Of a stretch of DNA of 64,000 nt, positions 45,690 to 54,755 are shown in pieces. The notes below the pieces were generated by a model. The model was given only the letters and a program-made list of their open reading frames with translations, was not told the origin of the DNA and ran no database searches. The translations under genes were made by a program, and so were the position numbers. Every line of letters starts with the position of its first letter. Position 1 is the stretch's first letter. This DNA comes from Betaproteobacteria bacterium Ga0077523 (GTDB taxonomy: Bacteria > Pseudomonadota > Gammaproteobacteria > Burkholderiales > Ga0077523), in the NCBI GenBank assembly GCA_001464695.1, contig LNDQ01000108.1, forward strand, positions 1-64,000, given 5' to 3'.

Positions 45690-45900
45690 TCAGGTACCAA
45701 CCAGACTTACTGGAGCTTCCCCTTGTTGACGCGCGCCCGGATCGAGCTTGGTCCGGCAGACCAACCAGTCGCGCACAGCTTGTACGGCGAGGAAAGTGTA
45801 TTGGTGCCGTTTTTCGAAAGCAACGGCGCCGACAAGATTCTCCAGGTTTCCCTACAGGATCACTGGGAGGAGCCCGGATAAATCTGACACTCCCGGAGGT

Positions 45901-48768
45901 TCAGGCGACCTTGACCGCCAGCTGCAGCCGCGAGGCGAAGGGGCGCGGCATCGCGACACCGTGCCCTTGCATGAAGTCGACTCCGATCTCGCGCAGGATG
46001 GCGACGACCCGCTCGTCGTCCACGAACTCGGCGATGGTCTGCTTGCCCATCACGTGGCCCACATTGTTGATCGCCTCCACCATGGCCCGGTCGATCGGGT
46101 CGTCGGCCATGTCCTTCACGAAGCCGCCGTCGATCTTCAGGAAGTCCACGGGCAAGTGCTTCAGGTACGCGAAGGACGACATGCCGGCACCGAAGTCGTC
46201 GAGCGAGAACCTGCAGCCCATGTCGCGCATTTCCTGGATGAAGTGGATCGCCTTGTCCAGGTTCGCGATCGCCGCCGTTTCGGTGATTTCGAAGCAGATC
46301 GTGTCACGGGGCACATCGAAGTGGCGCAATTGCTCGCGCACGAACTCGAGCAGCCGCTCGTCGCCGATGGAGCCGCCGGAAAGGTTGATGGCGCAGAGGT
46401 CCACCCGTTCGCCGCCGTCGGTCCGCAGCCGGGCCAGGGTCGCCAGGGCCGTGCGGATGACCCAGCGGTCGATCGACGGCATCAGGTTGTAGCGTTCGGC
46501 CGCCGGGATGAAAGCCATGGGCGGGACCATCTGGCCGCGTTCGTCCAGCATCCGCACCAGCAGTTCGCAATGGCGGCCCGCATCCTTCTGCGGGTTGACG
46601 TGCATGATGTCCTGGGCATGGAGCACGAAGCGGTTCTCGTCCAGGGCCTTCTGCAGCCGGCCGACCCATTCCATCTCGCCCTGCCGCAGCGACAGTTCGC
46701 TGTCATCGGGCCGATAGACCTGCACCCGGTTGCGGCCCTTTTCCTTGGCCATGTAGCAGGCCGTGTCGGCCGTGCGCATGACCTCCGCCAGGGTGAAGAG
46801 GCCGTCCTCCACGTTGACGAGGCCGATACTGACGCCGATGTTGAAGCTCAAGTGCGCCCACGCGAAGTGGAACTCGGTCACGGTCTGGCGCAACTTGTCG
46901 GCGATCCGCAGGGCGGCGTCGGGCGGACAGTTCTCCAGCAGGACCCCGAACTCGTCGCCCCCCAGGCGGGCCAGGGTGTCGCCCTCCCGCAGGCAATGGT
47001 GCAGCAGCGTACTCACCTGGCGCATGAGCTGGTCGCCGGCCGCGTGACCACAGGTGTCGTTGACCACCTTGAACTGGTCGAGGTCGAGATACATGACGGC
47101 GTGATGACGTCCATGCTGGCTTGCAGTCTGCAGTGCCGCCGCCAGCCGCCGCTCGAACTCCGAGCGGTTGATGAGGCCGGTCAGAGAATCGTGGCTGGCC
47201 TGGTAGGAGAGTTTCGCCGCGTACTGACGCTCGCGGCTCACGTCGTGGAGCACCAGCACCACACCGACCAGCGCCCCGGAACGGTCGCGGATCGGGGCCG
47301 CGGAATGCCCGACCGGGATCTCCTCGCCGTCGTTGCGCACCAGCAGCATGTTGGCATTGGCCTCCACCGTGCGTTCCTCGGTGAGAACGAGTTCGATGGG
47401 GCTCGGCGTGGCCTGGCGCTGGGTCTCTTCCACCAGCCGGAACAGCGCCTGGATCGGGAGCCCGCGGGCGTCGGCGGATTTCCAGCCGGTGAGTTCCTCG
47501 GCCACCGGGTTCAGATACTCGACCCAGCCGTCGGTGTCGGTCGTGATCACCCCATCGGCGATGGAGGCGAGAGTCACCAGTGCCCGCTCCTTCTCGGCGA
47601 ACAGTTCGGCCGCGGCAAGCTTGCGCTCGGTCACGTCGGTCAGCGCTCCCGCCATCCGCACCGCTTCGCCTTCGGTGTTGCGCACCGACTGGCCGCGCAG
47701 GCGGAACCAGCGATACTCGCCCGAGCGGGCCAACAGGCGGATCTCGACGTCGAACGGCGTGTCCTCGTGCATGTGCAGCTCGAGCGCCCGGGAGAACATC
47801 ACCTGCTCTTCCGGATGCAGATGCGAGATGAGCGCCGACAGCGAATCCTTCATCTCGCCTTCGCCGTAGCCCAGCAGCTGCTTGAAGCGCGGCGAGTAGT
47901 ACCAGACGTCGTTGACGATGTTCCAGTCCCACACACCGTCGTTGCTGCCGCTCACGGCTAGCTGGAAGCGCTCCTCGCTCACCTTGAGGGCACGCTCGAA
48001 CTCCTCGTTGTGGCGCAAGGTGCGTTGCGAGAACACGACGCCGATCGGCACGAGGATCGCCGGCAGAGTGAGGGTCAGGACCAGCAGCAGAACCTTGGTG
48101 ATGCGGTTCGCCTCGCCCAGCGTGTCGGAGAACTCCACCTCGAGCGGCGTCAGCTTGTCGTTGACGGCCCGGATCCGGTCCATCGTCGGTCGCAATGCCG
48201 CGGGCGAACGCGCTCCCGACTTGATCTTCTGGTGCAGCTCGTCGGCGGCGGCGTTGAGCTCGGCGATGTGCCGGTCGCCCTCCTCCCACACGCGGATGAT
48301 CTTCTTGATGTACCAGATGGGCTTGAACCGGGTGTACAAACGGATCACCCCGGCAATGTCGTCCGGGTGGTCGCCGCCTTCGAGGAAGTACTGGTGCGCC
48401 TTGTCGTAGTCCGGATCAGGCTTGTCGAGTTCGACCCGCGCCATGCCGAGCTTGATCGGCGTCTCGATGTTCTTGAGGTAGTTCTGGTAGTACGTCTCGG
48501 AGTAGGTCTCCGAGTAGCGCAGCAGGTTGAAGACCGACTCCTTCTGGGCCTTGGACCAGCGGCTTTCGCCCTCGACGAAGGCGCGCGCGGCCGACAGGAT
48601 GTCGGTGACCTGGATCGCCACCACCACCACGACCAGGACGATGGCGAGGAACGGCCAGATCAGGCGCAGCAGCCGGTTGCTGACCGGCAGCACGCGCAAC
48701 GCCCCTCTCAGGCTCTCCCAGGGCCTGGGCGCGGCGACGACGACTCCTGGATTTTGTACGTTCTTCAT
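45901..48768 (-). CDS. Membrane-bound PAS-PAS-GGDEF-EAL signalling protein
   Basis: A 955-residue cyclic-di-GMP enzyme. Two membrane helices (LIWPFLAIVLVVVVVAIQV near 36-54 and VLLLVLTLTLPAILVPIGVVF near 228-248) enclose a periplasmic helical sensor of about 170 residues. Cytoplasmic parts follow in order: PAS 1 (about 270-390: DGVWDWNIVNDVWYYSPRFKQLLGYGEGEM), PAS 2 (about 400-515), GGDEF (LGGDEFGVLL near 603, intact, so cyclase activity is possible) and EAL. The EAL signature reads CELLVRM near 734, that is ELL instead of EAL; the catalytic Glu is kept, as are DDFGAGMSSFAYL, LKIDGGFV and AEFVDDERV, so phosphodiesterase activity is likely but not certain. It is the only clear c-di-GMP gene in the window. 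Input signal is unknown. Confidence 0.9.
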   Translation of the reverse strand: MKNVQNPGVVVAAPRPWESLRGALRVLPVSNRLLRLIWPFLAIVLVVVVVAIQVTDILSAARAFVEGESRWSKAQKESVFNLLRYSETYSETYYQNYLKNIETPIKLGMARVELDKPDPDYDKAHQYFLEGGDHPDDIAGVIRLYTRFKPIWYIKKIIRVWEEGDRHIAELNAAADELHQKIKSGARSPAALRPTMDRIRAVNDKLTPLEVEFSDTLGEANRITKVLLLVLTLTLPAILVPIGVVFSQRTLRHNEEFERALKVSEERFQLAVSGSNDGVWDWNIVNDVWYYSPRFKQLLGYGEGEMKDSLSALISHLHPEEQVMFSRALELHMHEDTPFDVEIRLLARSGEYRWFRLRGQSVRNTEGEAVRMAGALTDVTERKLAAAELFAEKERALVTLASIADGVITTDTDGWVEYLNPVAEELTGWKSADARGLPIQALFRLVEETQRQATPSPIELVLTEERTVEANANMLLVRNDGEEIPVGHSAAPIRDRSGALVGVVLVLHDVSRERQYAAKLSYQASHDSLTGLINRSEFERRLAAALQTASQHGRHHAVMYLDLDQFKVVNDTCGHAAGDQLMRQVSTLLHHCLREGDTLARLGGDEFGVLLENCPPDAALRIADKLRQTVTEFHFAWAHLSFNIGVSIGLVNVEDGLFTLAEVMRTADTACYMAKEKGRNRVQVYRPDDSELSLRQGEMEWVGRLQKALDENRFVLHAQDIMHVNPQKDAGRHCELLVRMLDERGQMVPPMAFIPAAERYNLMPSIDRWVIRTALATLARLRTDGGERVDLCAINLSGGSIGDERLLEFVREQLRHFDVPRDTICFEITETAAIANLDKAIHFIQEMRDMGCRFSLDDFGAGMSSFAYLKHLPVDFLKIDGGFVKDMADDPIDRAMVEAINNVGHVMGKQTIAEFVDDERVVAILREIGVDFMQGHGVAMPRPFASRLQLAVKVA

Positions 48769-49213
48769 CGCTCGCTATCGCATCGACGCTGCGGCGAGTC
48801 AGCGCTGCAGGGTAGGGTCTCACCTGTGAGTCTGGGCGAGTACGTGACGCAGCGCGTCCTCGCGAGTCGTGTTTTGGCGGCAGCCATCAGCCTCGGCGGC
48901 TCCGCAAGGAGCGTCCCGACTGCCAGCCAACCACCTTCCCGGCCTCAATCACCTTAGCGGCTCCCGGATGCCGATTCTTTAACTTGCAGACACCTGCGCC
49001 TGGTCGGCGGGGCCTGCTCCTGGCGCACCGGGATGTCCCGGACGCCGCTGCGAAGCACTTGGGCGCAAGCTCCATGCCATTGACTTGTCGGGGAAACCCG
49101 TTAAAGCCGCCGTCCGGGTTGCCGCCTTACGAATCAGCGGGATCGGCAGCCTGAGGGTGGTTTGGAAGGGGCTACGACCGTGGCGCACCCAGCCTTGTTC
49201 CAGGCAGCACCCG
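48769..49213. other. Intergenic region without recognised genes
   Basis: A 445-bp gap between two minus-strand genes. It has no tRNA, no R1/R2 repeat and no reading frame with family resemblance. A GGCTCCGCAAGGAGC hairpin lies near 48897 and TTCTTTAACTTGCAG near 48973 is locally AT-rich. I looked for a c-di-GMP riboswitch because of the GGDEF gene and saw no matching core. Confidence 0.5.
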
Positions 49214-49723
49214 TCAGTGCAGCGGCCCCCGGTTGCGGCCCGAGAGCGAATCCCCGTCACTATCGTCCGGAGCGGCCGATTCGTCCTCGTCGTCACCCTC
49301 GTCGTCGTCATCGCCACTTCGGCCCTGCTCCGGCACCGACAGCCACAGTTCGTACCCGTCCGGGTCTGTCAGGAAGCACTCGCGGGCGCCGTAAGCGGTG
49401 AGTTCAATCTCCGATACTTCCACGCCCGCCCGCAGGAGTTGCCGGCGGGTCTCGTCGATATCGTTGGGGCGCAGGTACATGACCCAGCTCTGCCCCACCG
49501 CAGGTTCCAGGGTGATCTGCTGCTCGGGGGTGAGTTGCTGCAGCATCAACTCGGCGGCACCGGCGCGCAGCCAGCACCACACCGCCTCGCCGGCAGCGTT
49601 CTCCCAGGAATCGATCAGCGTGAAGCCGAAGAACTCCCGGTAGAAGGCGATGGATCGATGCAGGTCCGAGACACCGAGGCTCGGTACCAGCTTGCGCACG
49701 CGCGGTCTGCTGGATTCGGACAT
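49214..49723 (-). CDS. VOC (glyoxalase/bleomycin-resistance) family protein with acidic tail
   Basis: A 169-residue protein. Residues 10-130 form a single vicinal-oxygen-chelate unit with two beta-alpha-beta modules: RKLVPSLGVSDLHRSIAFYREFFGFTLID and SWVMYLRPNDIDETRRQLLRAGVEVSEIELTAYGARECFLTDPDGYELWL. The final Glu of DPDGYELW is a usual metal ligand; the normal first His is absent in LVPSLGV, so metal binding is uncertain. The C-terminal 38 residues are strikingly acidic (GRSGDDDDEGDDEDESAAPDD), a disordered tail that is not part of the VOC fold. The substrate is unknown. Start is at MSESSRPRVRKLVPSL. Its right neighbour on the same strand is a small secreted protein. Confidence 0.82.
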   Translation of the reverse strand: MSESSRPRVRKLVPSLGVSDLHRSIAFYREFFGFTLIDSWENAAGEAVWCWLRAGAAELMLQQLTPEQQITLEPAVGQSWVMYLRPNDIDETRRQLLRAGVEVSEIELTAYGARECFLTDPDGYELWLSVPEQGRSGDDDDEGDDEDESAAPDDSDGDSLSGRNRGPLH

Positions 49724-49743
49724 GGAAGTGGCGCCGGGCCCGG

Positions 49744-50133
49744 TCAGTAGCTGGTGTCACCCAGCGTACAGCGGTGGTTCACGCACGCGAGTTTGGGAAT
49801 CACGCCGGGCTTGCAATCCGCTGGCTTCGCTTTGCCGCGATGCTGCTCCTCTTCGATGAAGGTGTACTCGGCGGCCTTCGTCTCGATGACGGGCTTCAGA
49901 TCCGGCGCGTTGTTGAACGCGATCCACGCGGTCGGATTGCCGCAGGCATCGCTGCCCATGGGCAGCAGACGACAGAACGACGCGTTGCCGCAGATCGCAT
50001 CGCCCACGGTCGCGGCGATCTCGCGCTTGAGTCGCGCCATCGCTTGCGCATCGTCTTCGGCACGCAGGGCAGATGCCGCGAGGAGCGTCGCGGCACCGAT
50101 CGACACGACGCGAACTACGTGAGCGCGCGGCAT
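49744..50133 (-). CDS. Small secreted Cys-containing protein, unknown function
   Basis: A 129-residue exported protein with signal peptide MPRAHVVRVVSIGAATLLAASALRA. The mature part has six Cys (AICGNASFCRLLPMGSDACGNPTAWIAFN ... ADCKPGVIPKLACVNHRCTLGDTSY), likely paired into disulfides in the periplasm. I do not recognise a domain; the GNPTAWIAFNNAPDLKPVIETKAAEYTFIEEEQ stretch recalls uncharacterised proteobacterial proteins with the same pattern. The ATG is only about 20 bp from the GGGCTTGAG end of an R1 repeat. Function cannot be inferred. Confidence 0.65.
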   Translation of the reverse strand: MPRAHVVRVVSIGAATLLAASALRAEDDAQAMARLKREIAATVGDAICGNASFCRLLPMGSDACGNPTAWIAFNNAPDLKPVIETKAAEYTFIEEEQHRGKAKPADCKPGVIPKLACVNHRCTLGDTSY

Positions 50134-50151
50134 GTGTCGCACGACGAGCTC

Positions 50152-50226
50152 AAGCCTGGCCGGGCCGCCCCAAGCGGGCTGGCCCACTCGGGCGGAGAGG
50201 CCGAAAGGCCTATCGGGGGGAACGTC
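50152..50226 (-). repeat. Single R1 palindromic repeat
   Basis: One diverged R1 unit on the minus strand between the aldolase stop and the small secreted protein. It keeps CCCCCCGATAGGCCTTTCGG and the AGCCCGCTTGGGGCGG arm; the final GGGCTGA has decayed to AGGCTTGAG. As at other loci, that end faces the start codon. Confidence 0.85.
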
Positions 50227-50229
50227 ACC

Positions 50230-51288
50230 TCAGGCAACGGTCACGTCCTTCGACAGGTACACGTCCTGGATCGCGTTCAGGATCTTGACGCCTTCCGGCA
50301 TCGGGCGCTGGAATGCCTTGCGCCCCGAGATGAGCCCCATGCCGCCGGCCCGCTTGTTGATGACCGCGGTCTTCACCGCGTCGTGCAGATCGTTCTCGCC
50401 CGACGCGCCGCCGGAATTGATGAGGCCCGCGCGCCCCATGTAGCAGTTCGCCACCTGGTAGCGGGTGAGGTCGATCGGATGATCCGTCACGAGGTCGGCA
50501 TACATGCGCTTGTCGCTCTTGCCATAGGGATTTTCCTTGGTGTTGAGCGAGAGGTAGCCGCCGTTGTTCTCGGGCAGCTTCTGCTTGATGATGTCCGCCT
50601 GGATCGTGACGCCGAGGTGGTTCGCCTGGCCCGTGAGGTCAGCGGACACATGGTAGTCCTTGTCCGACTTGAACGCCGGATTGCGCAGGTAGCACCACAG
50701 GACGGTGGCCATGCCCATGTCGTGTGCGGCGGCAAAAGCTTCGCTCACTTCCACGATCTGACGCGCCGACTGGTCGGAGCCGAAGTAGATCGTCGCGCCC
50801 ACCGCCACCGCCCCCATGTCGCGCGCCTGCTTGATGCTCGCGAAGAAGATCTGGTCGAACTTGTTCGGGTAGGTCAGGAATTCGTTGTGGTTGAACTTGA
50901 GCAGGAAGGGGATCTTGTGCGCGTACTTGCGCGAACAGGCGCCGAGAACCCCGAGGGTAGAAGCCACGGCGTTGCAGCCGCCTTCGATGGCGAGCTTCAC
51001 GATGTTCTCGGGGTCGAAGTAGGCCGGATTCTTGGCGAAGGACGCGCCGCCGCTGTGCTCGATACCCTGGTCCACCGGGAGGATCGACAGGTACCCGGTG
51101 CCCCCGAGGCGACCGTGGTCGAAGAGTTGCTGCAGGCTGCGCAGCACGGACGGCGAGCGGTCGCTCGGCGCGAAGATGCGATCGACGAAATCCGGACCCG
51201 GCAGGTGCAGGCTCGACTTTGGAATCTTGGCGACGTGCTTCAGTAGGCTGTCGGCCTCGGCGCCGAGCATGGCTGCGATATCGGTCAT
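50230..51288 (-). CDS. fbaB: Class I fructose-bisphosphate aldolase (DhnA/FbaB type)
   Basis: A 352-residue Schiff-base aldolase for fructose-1,6-bisphosphate of the archaeal/DhnA type. Motifs: [21 protein letters not shown] (the D of PVDQGI is conserved), [47 protein letters not shown] with the Lys that lies in the phosphate site, and [27 protein letters not shown]. The Schiff-base Lys is probably in the C-terminal half, near ADIIKQK. Together with the PPi-phosphofructokinase this gives a reversible upper glycolysis. A GGGGGAG ribosome site precedes the chosen ATG; upstream Met codons would add an unlikely leader. Confidence 0.92.
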   Translation of the reverse strand: MTDIAAMLGAEADSLLKHVAKIPKSSLHLPGPDFVDRIFAPSDRSPSVLRSLQQLFDHGRLGGTGYLSILPVDQGIEHSGGASFAKNPAYFDPENIVKLAIEGGCNAVASTLGVLGACSRKYAHKIPFLLKFNHNEFLTYPNKFDQIFFASIKQARDMGAVAVGATIYFGSDQSARQIVEVSEAFAAAHDMGMATVLWCYLRNPAFKSDKDYHVSADLTGQANHLGVTIQADIIKQKLPENNGGYLSLNTKENPYGKSDKRMYADLVTDHPIDLTRYQVANCYMGRAGLINSGGASGENDLHDAVKTAVINKRAGGMGLISGRKAFQRPMPEGVKILNAIQDVYLSKDVTVA

Positions 51289-51374
51289 GGAACTCCCCCG
51301 GTTGGAATGATGGAATTGAGCGAAGGCCGCCATTATCCCGCCCCGGGCGATGCCGGACAACGAGGGGGGCCCCC

Positions 51375-51380
51375 TATAAT
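51375..51380 (+). promoter_or_regulatory. Perfect -10 hexamer before the carbonic anhydrase gene
   Basis: TATAAT in CCCCTATAATCCGGG, 35 bp before the start. No clear -35. The gap to the divergent aldolase start is 127 bp. Confidence 0.45.
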
Positions 51381-51415
51381 CCGGGCCTCGTCCCCCTCAC
51401 CACCGGTCCCCATCC

Positions 51416-51937
51416 ATGAGATTCAGCATCGGCGAGCGCCGCGTCGACATGCACGACAGCGCCTGGGTCGCCCCCAATGCCACCGTGCTCGGCTCGGTCC
51501 GCCTCGAGGCCCATTCCAGCGTCTGGTTCAACGCGGTCATCCGCGGCGACAACGACCTCATCACCATCGGCGAGCGCTCGAACGTGCAGGACGGCTCGGT
51601 GCTGCACACCGACGAGAAAGTCCGTCTGACGGTAGGCCGCGACGTGACCATCGGTCACATGGTCCTGCTGCACGGCTGCACCATCGGCGACTGCACGCTG
51701 ATCGGCATCAAGGCAACCGTGCTGAATCACGCCCGCATCGGTCGCAACTGCCTGATCGGTGCCCACTCCCTCATCACCGAGGGCAAGGAGATACCGGACC
51801 GGTCACTGGTCATGGGAGTGCCAGGCAAGGTGATTCGCGAGCTCACTGACGAAGAACTGGCCCGCGTCATGGCCAATGCCGATCACTACGTGCACAAGAT
51901 CCCGCACTACCGCGACACCCTCAAGCTGGAGTCCTGA
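51416..51937 (+). CDS. Gamma carbonic anhydrase-like left-handed beta-helix protein
   Basis: A 173-residue trimeric beta-helix protein of the gamma-CA/YrdA/PaaY family. Hexapeptide turns run from WVAPNATVLGSVRLEAHSSVWFNAVIRGDN to IGHMVLLHGCTIGDCTLIGIKATVLNHARIGRNCLIGAHSLITEGKEIPDRSLVMGVPGKVIREL. The three Zn-binding His expected in this fold are seen in VLHTDEKV, TIGHMVLLHGC. Activity as a carbonic anhydrase or as a thioesterase-like protein cannot be told from sequence. Stand-alone gene with its own -10 element. Confidence 0.9.
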   Translation: MRFSIGERRVDMHDSAWVAPNATVLGSVRLEAHSSVWFNAVIRGDNDLITIGERSNVQDGSVLHTDEKVRLTVGRDVTIGHMVLLHGCTIGDCTLIGIKATVLNHARIGRNCLIGAHSLITEGKEIPDRSLVMGVPGKVIRELTDEELARVMANADHYVHKIPHYRDTLKLES

Positions 51938-51975
51938 GCCCGGAGCACTCGGGAAACCAGCTCCCGAACTGGCGT

Positions 51976-53085
51976 TCAGGCGGCGACGCGAACGCTGCCC
52001 GCCCGACGGTCTCCCAGGCGGCGTTCGGGGAACATCCAGTTCGTTGGGTTGAGCCGGCGCTCGCCGACGCGCTGTTCCACCGCTGTGCGCGCATCGTCCT
52101 CCATGGCGTAGTACGCGGCCGCTACCCCGAGCTGGATCCTGCCGGCGCCGATGGCCTCGATGGGCGCGATCTCGGCCGTGCTGAAATGACGCAGGCGGAA
52201 CAAGGTCCAGATGCCGGCGAGCGACTGGACTGAACGGTACTCATGGCCTGCTTCCTCTCGAAGTACCCGGGCACCCCATCTCTGCGCGCCCCGCGGGAGC
52301 GAAGGAAACACGTGATGGGTTGCATGCGCGTTGAGTCCACCGGCCAGAAGCGAGGCGAGGAACGATTCCGGGAACAGATCCCAGGTGCTGCGCAGCTGGC
52401 GAATGACCTGATCGGCGCTGCGTCTCGCGACCGGCAACGAATGCGACAGCAATCCCAGATAGTTGCCGAAGAACAGCAGGAAGACGATGGCCGGCAGCAA
52501 TGCGACAGGCAGCAGGCTCCAGAAGAGCCCGATCCGGACCGCCATGCCCAGCCATTCATGCCAGGTCGGCCGCTCGATCAGTCGCGCCACGTCGGAGCGC
52601 AGGTAGCCCAGGACCATGCGGAGCAGATTCCACATGTCCTCGGCCAGCGAGTCGCCACGCAGGTACATCTCGTCCCTGTCCGAGTGCGGCTGGGCGTGGT
52701 GGATCACGTGGTGCCCCTGCAACCACGACGCACGGCTGAAGAGCACGCAGTCCAGAGTCATGAAGGCCACGACCTCGTTCACCCACTGCCACGGCGCGAA
52801 GGCCCGGTGCATGGCATCGTGCCCCACCATCAGCAGCGCAAACCAGGACCAGCCGAACACCGCGGACTCGAGCAGCACCAGCACCGGGCGCGTCTCGCCC
52901 CACAGCAGCCACAGACTTCCGAGGAACACCGCGAGCGTGATCAGCGCCTGCACCCAGCCGGAGACATAGGCGGACAGGGGCAGGTGGCCCGGCCGTCGCT
53001 GGCGGATCCGGTCCTTCAAGCTCGCCTGTGCCGCCAGCGATCCGCTGGGGGGAGGCGCTATGTCTTGGGTCTCCTTGCGCAACAT
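51976..53085 (-). CDS. Membrane fatty-acid desaturase-family protein with ERRL...GDRR tail
   Basis: A 369-residue integral membrane di-iron enzyme of the fatty-acid desaturase/beta-carotene hydroxylase superfamily. The three His boxes are visible: GHDAMHR, QGHHVIHHAQPHSD, and NAHATHHVFPSLP. Membrane helices flank them (LITLAVFLGSLWLLWG; FGWSWFALLMVG; LLPVALLPAIVFLLFFGNYLG). The substrate (acyl lipid, carotenoid or other) is not decidable. The last 42 residues (AMEDDARTAVEQRVGERRL ... FPERRLGDRR) lie outside the family and match the tail of the diiron oxidase at 44.7 kb. Start is placed at MLRKETQDIAPP, which keeps a normal cytoplasmic leader; a longer form is possible. Confidence 0.82.
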   Translation of the reverse strand: MLRKETQDIAPPPSGSLAAQASLKDRIRQRRPGHLPLSAYVSGWVQALITLAVFLGSLWLLWGETRPVLVLLESAVFGWSWFALLMVGHDAMHRAFAPWQWVNEVVAFMTLDCVLFSRASWLQGHHVIHHAQPHSDRDEMYLRGDSLAEDMWNLLRMVLGYLRSDVARLIERPTWHEWLGMAVRIGLFWSLLPVALLPAIVFLLFFGNYLGLLSHSLPVARRSADQVIRQLRSTWDLFPESFLASLLAGGLNAHATHHVFPSLPRGAQRWGARVLREEAGHEYRSVQSLAGIWTLFRLRHFSTAEIAPIEAIGAGRIQLGVAAAYYAMEDDARTAVEQRVGERRLNPTNWMFPERRLGDRRAGSVRVAA

Positions 53086-53418
53086 TTGCCTTCGGGTGCA
53101 AATATGACGGCGGGGTCTTGCCCCAACGGCATCGCCGGACCGCTTCCAGGCCATTCATGGGCTCGAAGCGATCCCGCACTGCCGCCAGCGCCGGTTCGGC
53201 CGGTCGTCTGTGGCGACGATTCTCGCTTACCGCCGACGACGATTCCAGCCTTTTTCCCGCCAGCGACTGCAGTGTCAAGGATTCCTGACCCTTCAGGAAA
53301 CGCTCCACTGAGTCGAAGTAAGGTTCCGAGGTGCAGATCCGGCCGGATCACCCCTCGCTTCGCGGCCCCGGAGGGGCATTCGGAGTATCCTGCGGCCACC
53401 CGTCACGGAGCACCGGGG
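53086..53418. other. Divergent intergenic region, no clear signals
   Basis: 333 bp between the desaturase and the small plus-strand gene. I see a CTTGCCCC and several GC-rich inverted segments but no gene, RNA or strong promoter. Confidence 0.4.
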
Positions 53419-53643
53419 ATGATCAAATACCAGTTCAAGATCCGCACGCGCGACGGCCTGACGGTCGATAACCTGAACATCCAGGGGCGCGATCAGGCGG
53501 ATGCCGAACGCAAGCTGTTCCAGATGTACCCGAAGTCGGAAGTAACGGAGTGCCACGAGGTCATCGGCGGCACCTCGCGCGACGAGGGGCTGGACCTGGG
53601 CGGCATCCTGGCGCTCATCTCGAAGCAGGACAAGGAGGGCTGA
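53419..53643 (+). CDS. Small conserved protein of unknown function
   Basis: A 74-residue protein (MIKYQFKIRTRDGLTVDNLNIQGRDQADAERKLFQMYPKSEVTECHEV ...) predicted as a small alpha/beta fold: two strands at the start, a helix DQADAERKLFQMY, a third strand SEVTECHEV, then a charged tail. Proteins of this shape are common as single genes in betaproteobacteria; I do not know a function. GGAG 8-10 bases before the ATG supports translation. It stands alone between a divergent desaturase and a convergent ParA gene. Confidence 0.7.
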   Translation: MIKYQFKIRTRDGLTVDNLNIQGRDQADAERKLFQMYPKSEVTECHEVIGGTSRDEGLDLGGILALISKQDKEG

Positions 53644-53752
53644 CGCACGCCAGCGCGACTGGCCCAGCGGCAAGCGACGCTGGGGTGCACAGGCCCGCTC
53701 CCATGAAGCTTGGCGACCGCAAGGCCCACCGAAGCTGCAGCCGCACCAAGAA

Positions 53753-54517
53753 TCAGTCTACGAACCCGGTCTGCACCAGTTCGTCCATCAAGGCGTCATA
53801 GTCCTGGGCGCCGCGGCTGCCCGGGGCATGGGTGAAGACGTCCTTGTTGGAGGCGGGGCTTTCCGCGACGCTCACGCTTTCGGAGATACGGGTCTTGCAC
53901 AGCTCGTCGCCGAACCGCTCCTGGATCGACTGATAGATCTGCCAGGACATGTTGCGGCGGGAATCGAAGCGCGTCATGACGTAGCGACGCGGCAACCGCT
54001 TCTTCAGCACATGCTCCAGGGCCTTCAGGGTCTTTTCCACCTGCATCACGCCCTTGACCGCCAAATAGTCGGCCGAGACCGGGATCAGGACGCGGTCGCA
54101 CGCGAAGATCGCGTTGAGGGAGAGCACTCCCAGCAGCGGGCAGCAGTCGATCACGATCGGCCGGCCGGTGTTGAGGTTCTCCTTGACGATGCCGGAGTTG
54201 AGCCGGTTCAGCACGTTCGGCCCCTTGCCGAACTGCGAATCCACCTTCGAGAGTTCCACGTGCGCCGGGATCACCTCCCAGCCGCCGTTGCTGGTGCGGA
54301 TCAGGCCGGTGAGCGGCTTGAACTTCTCATAGAAGGACAGGATGCTCTCTTCGGCATTCGCGACTGTCGTGCCGCAGATATAGGAAAGGTGCGCCTGGGG
54401 ATCGAGGTCGATCGTCAGCGGTCGCTTCCCCCGGCGCGCCAATGCGGCCGACAGATTGAGTGACGTCGTCGTCTTGCCGACGCCACCCTTCTGATTGAAC
54501 ACGCATATTTTGGCCAT
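53753..54517 (-). CDS. ParA/Soj family ATPase
   Basis: A 254-residue deviant Walker A ATPase of the ParA/MinD group. The P-loop KGGVGKTTTSLNLSAAL lies at residues 10-26 with the signature Lys10, then RPLTIDLDPQAHLSYICG and IVIDCCPLLGVLSLNAIFACDRVLIPVSADYLAVKGV. No ParB is next to it, so it may place some other cargo (for instance chemoreceptor, polar or cofactor complexes) or act as an orphan. Its own strong promoter lies upstream. The C-terminus is slightly shorter than chromosomal Soj. Confidence 0.9.
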   Translation of the reverse strand: MAKICVFNQKGGVGKTTTSLNLSAALARRGKRPLTIDLDPQAHLSYICGTTVANAEESILSFYEKFKPLTGLIRTSNGGWEVIPAHVELSKVDSQFGKGPNVLNRLNSGIVKENLNTGRPIVIDCCPLLGVLSLNAIFACDRVLIPVSADYLAVKGVMQVEKTLKALEHVLKKRLPRRYVMTRFDSRRNMSWQIYQSIQERFGDELCKTRISESVSVAESPASNKDVFTHAPGSRGAQDYDALMDELVQTGFVD

Positions 54518-54556
54518 GGTTCTTGGTTTCCGGGTGGGACGTCCGGAGGGAGGATC

Positions 54557-54585
54557 TTTCTATAACCGAATCAATCGCTTGTCAA
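54557..54585 (-). promoter_or_regulatory. Sigma-70 type promoter for parA
   Basis: On the minus strand: a perfect TTGACA (54585-54580), 17 bp spacer, TAGAAA at 54562-54557, with an overlapping TATAGA as a second -10 option. The surrounding sequence is AT-rich compared with the window. It is the best matching sigma-70 site I found. Confidence 0.7.
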
Positions 54586-54755
54586 GACTAGCTCCGTGGA
54601 CAGGTGAGGTTCGTCACCTAACTGCAGCAAATCCATCGCGGCCGGAACCCAGAATGGTTAACGGATCGCTGCCCTTCGAGTGAAGGAAAATTTGCGCCGG
54701 GACTGACAACAACCCGCGAAACGTCCGAGCAACGTCGGTCCGTCCCGTGGTCAGC

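Noticed and set aside
48769..49213. c-di-GMP riboswitch near the GGDEF/EAL gene
   Set aside because: No conserved GEMM core sequence or paired helices could be found on either strand.
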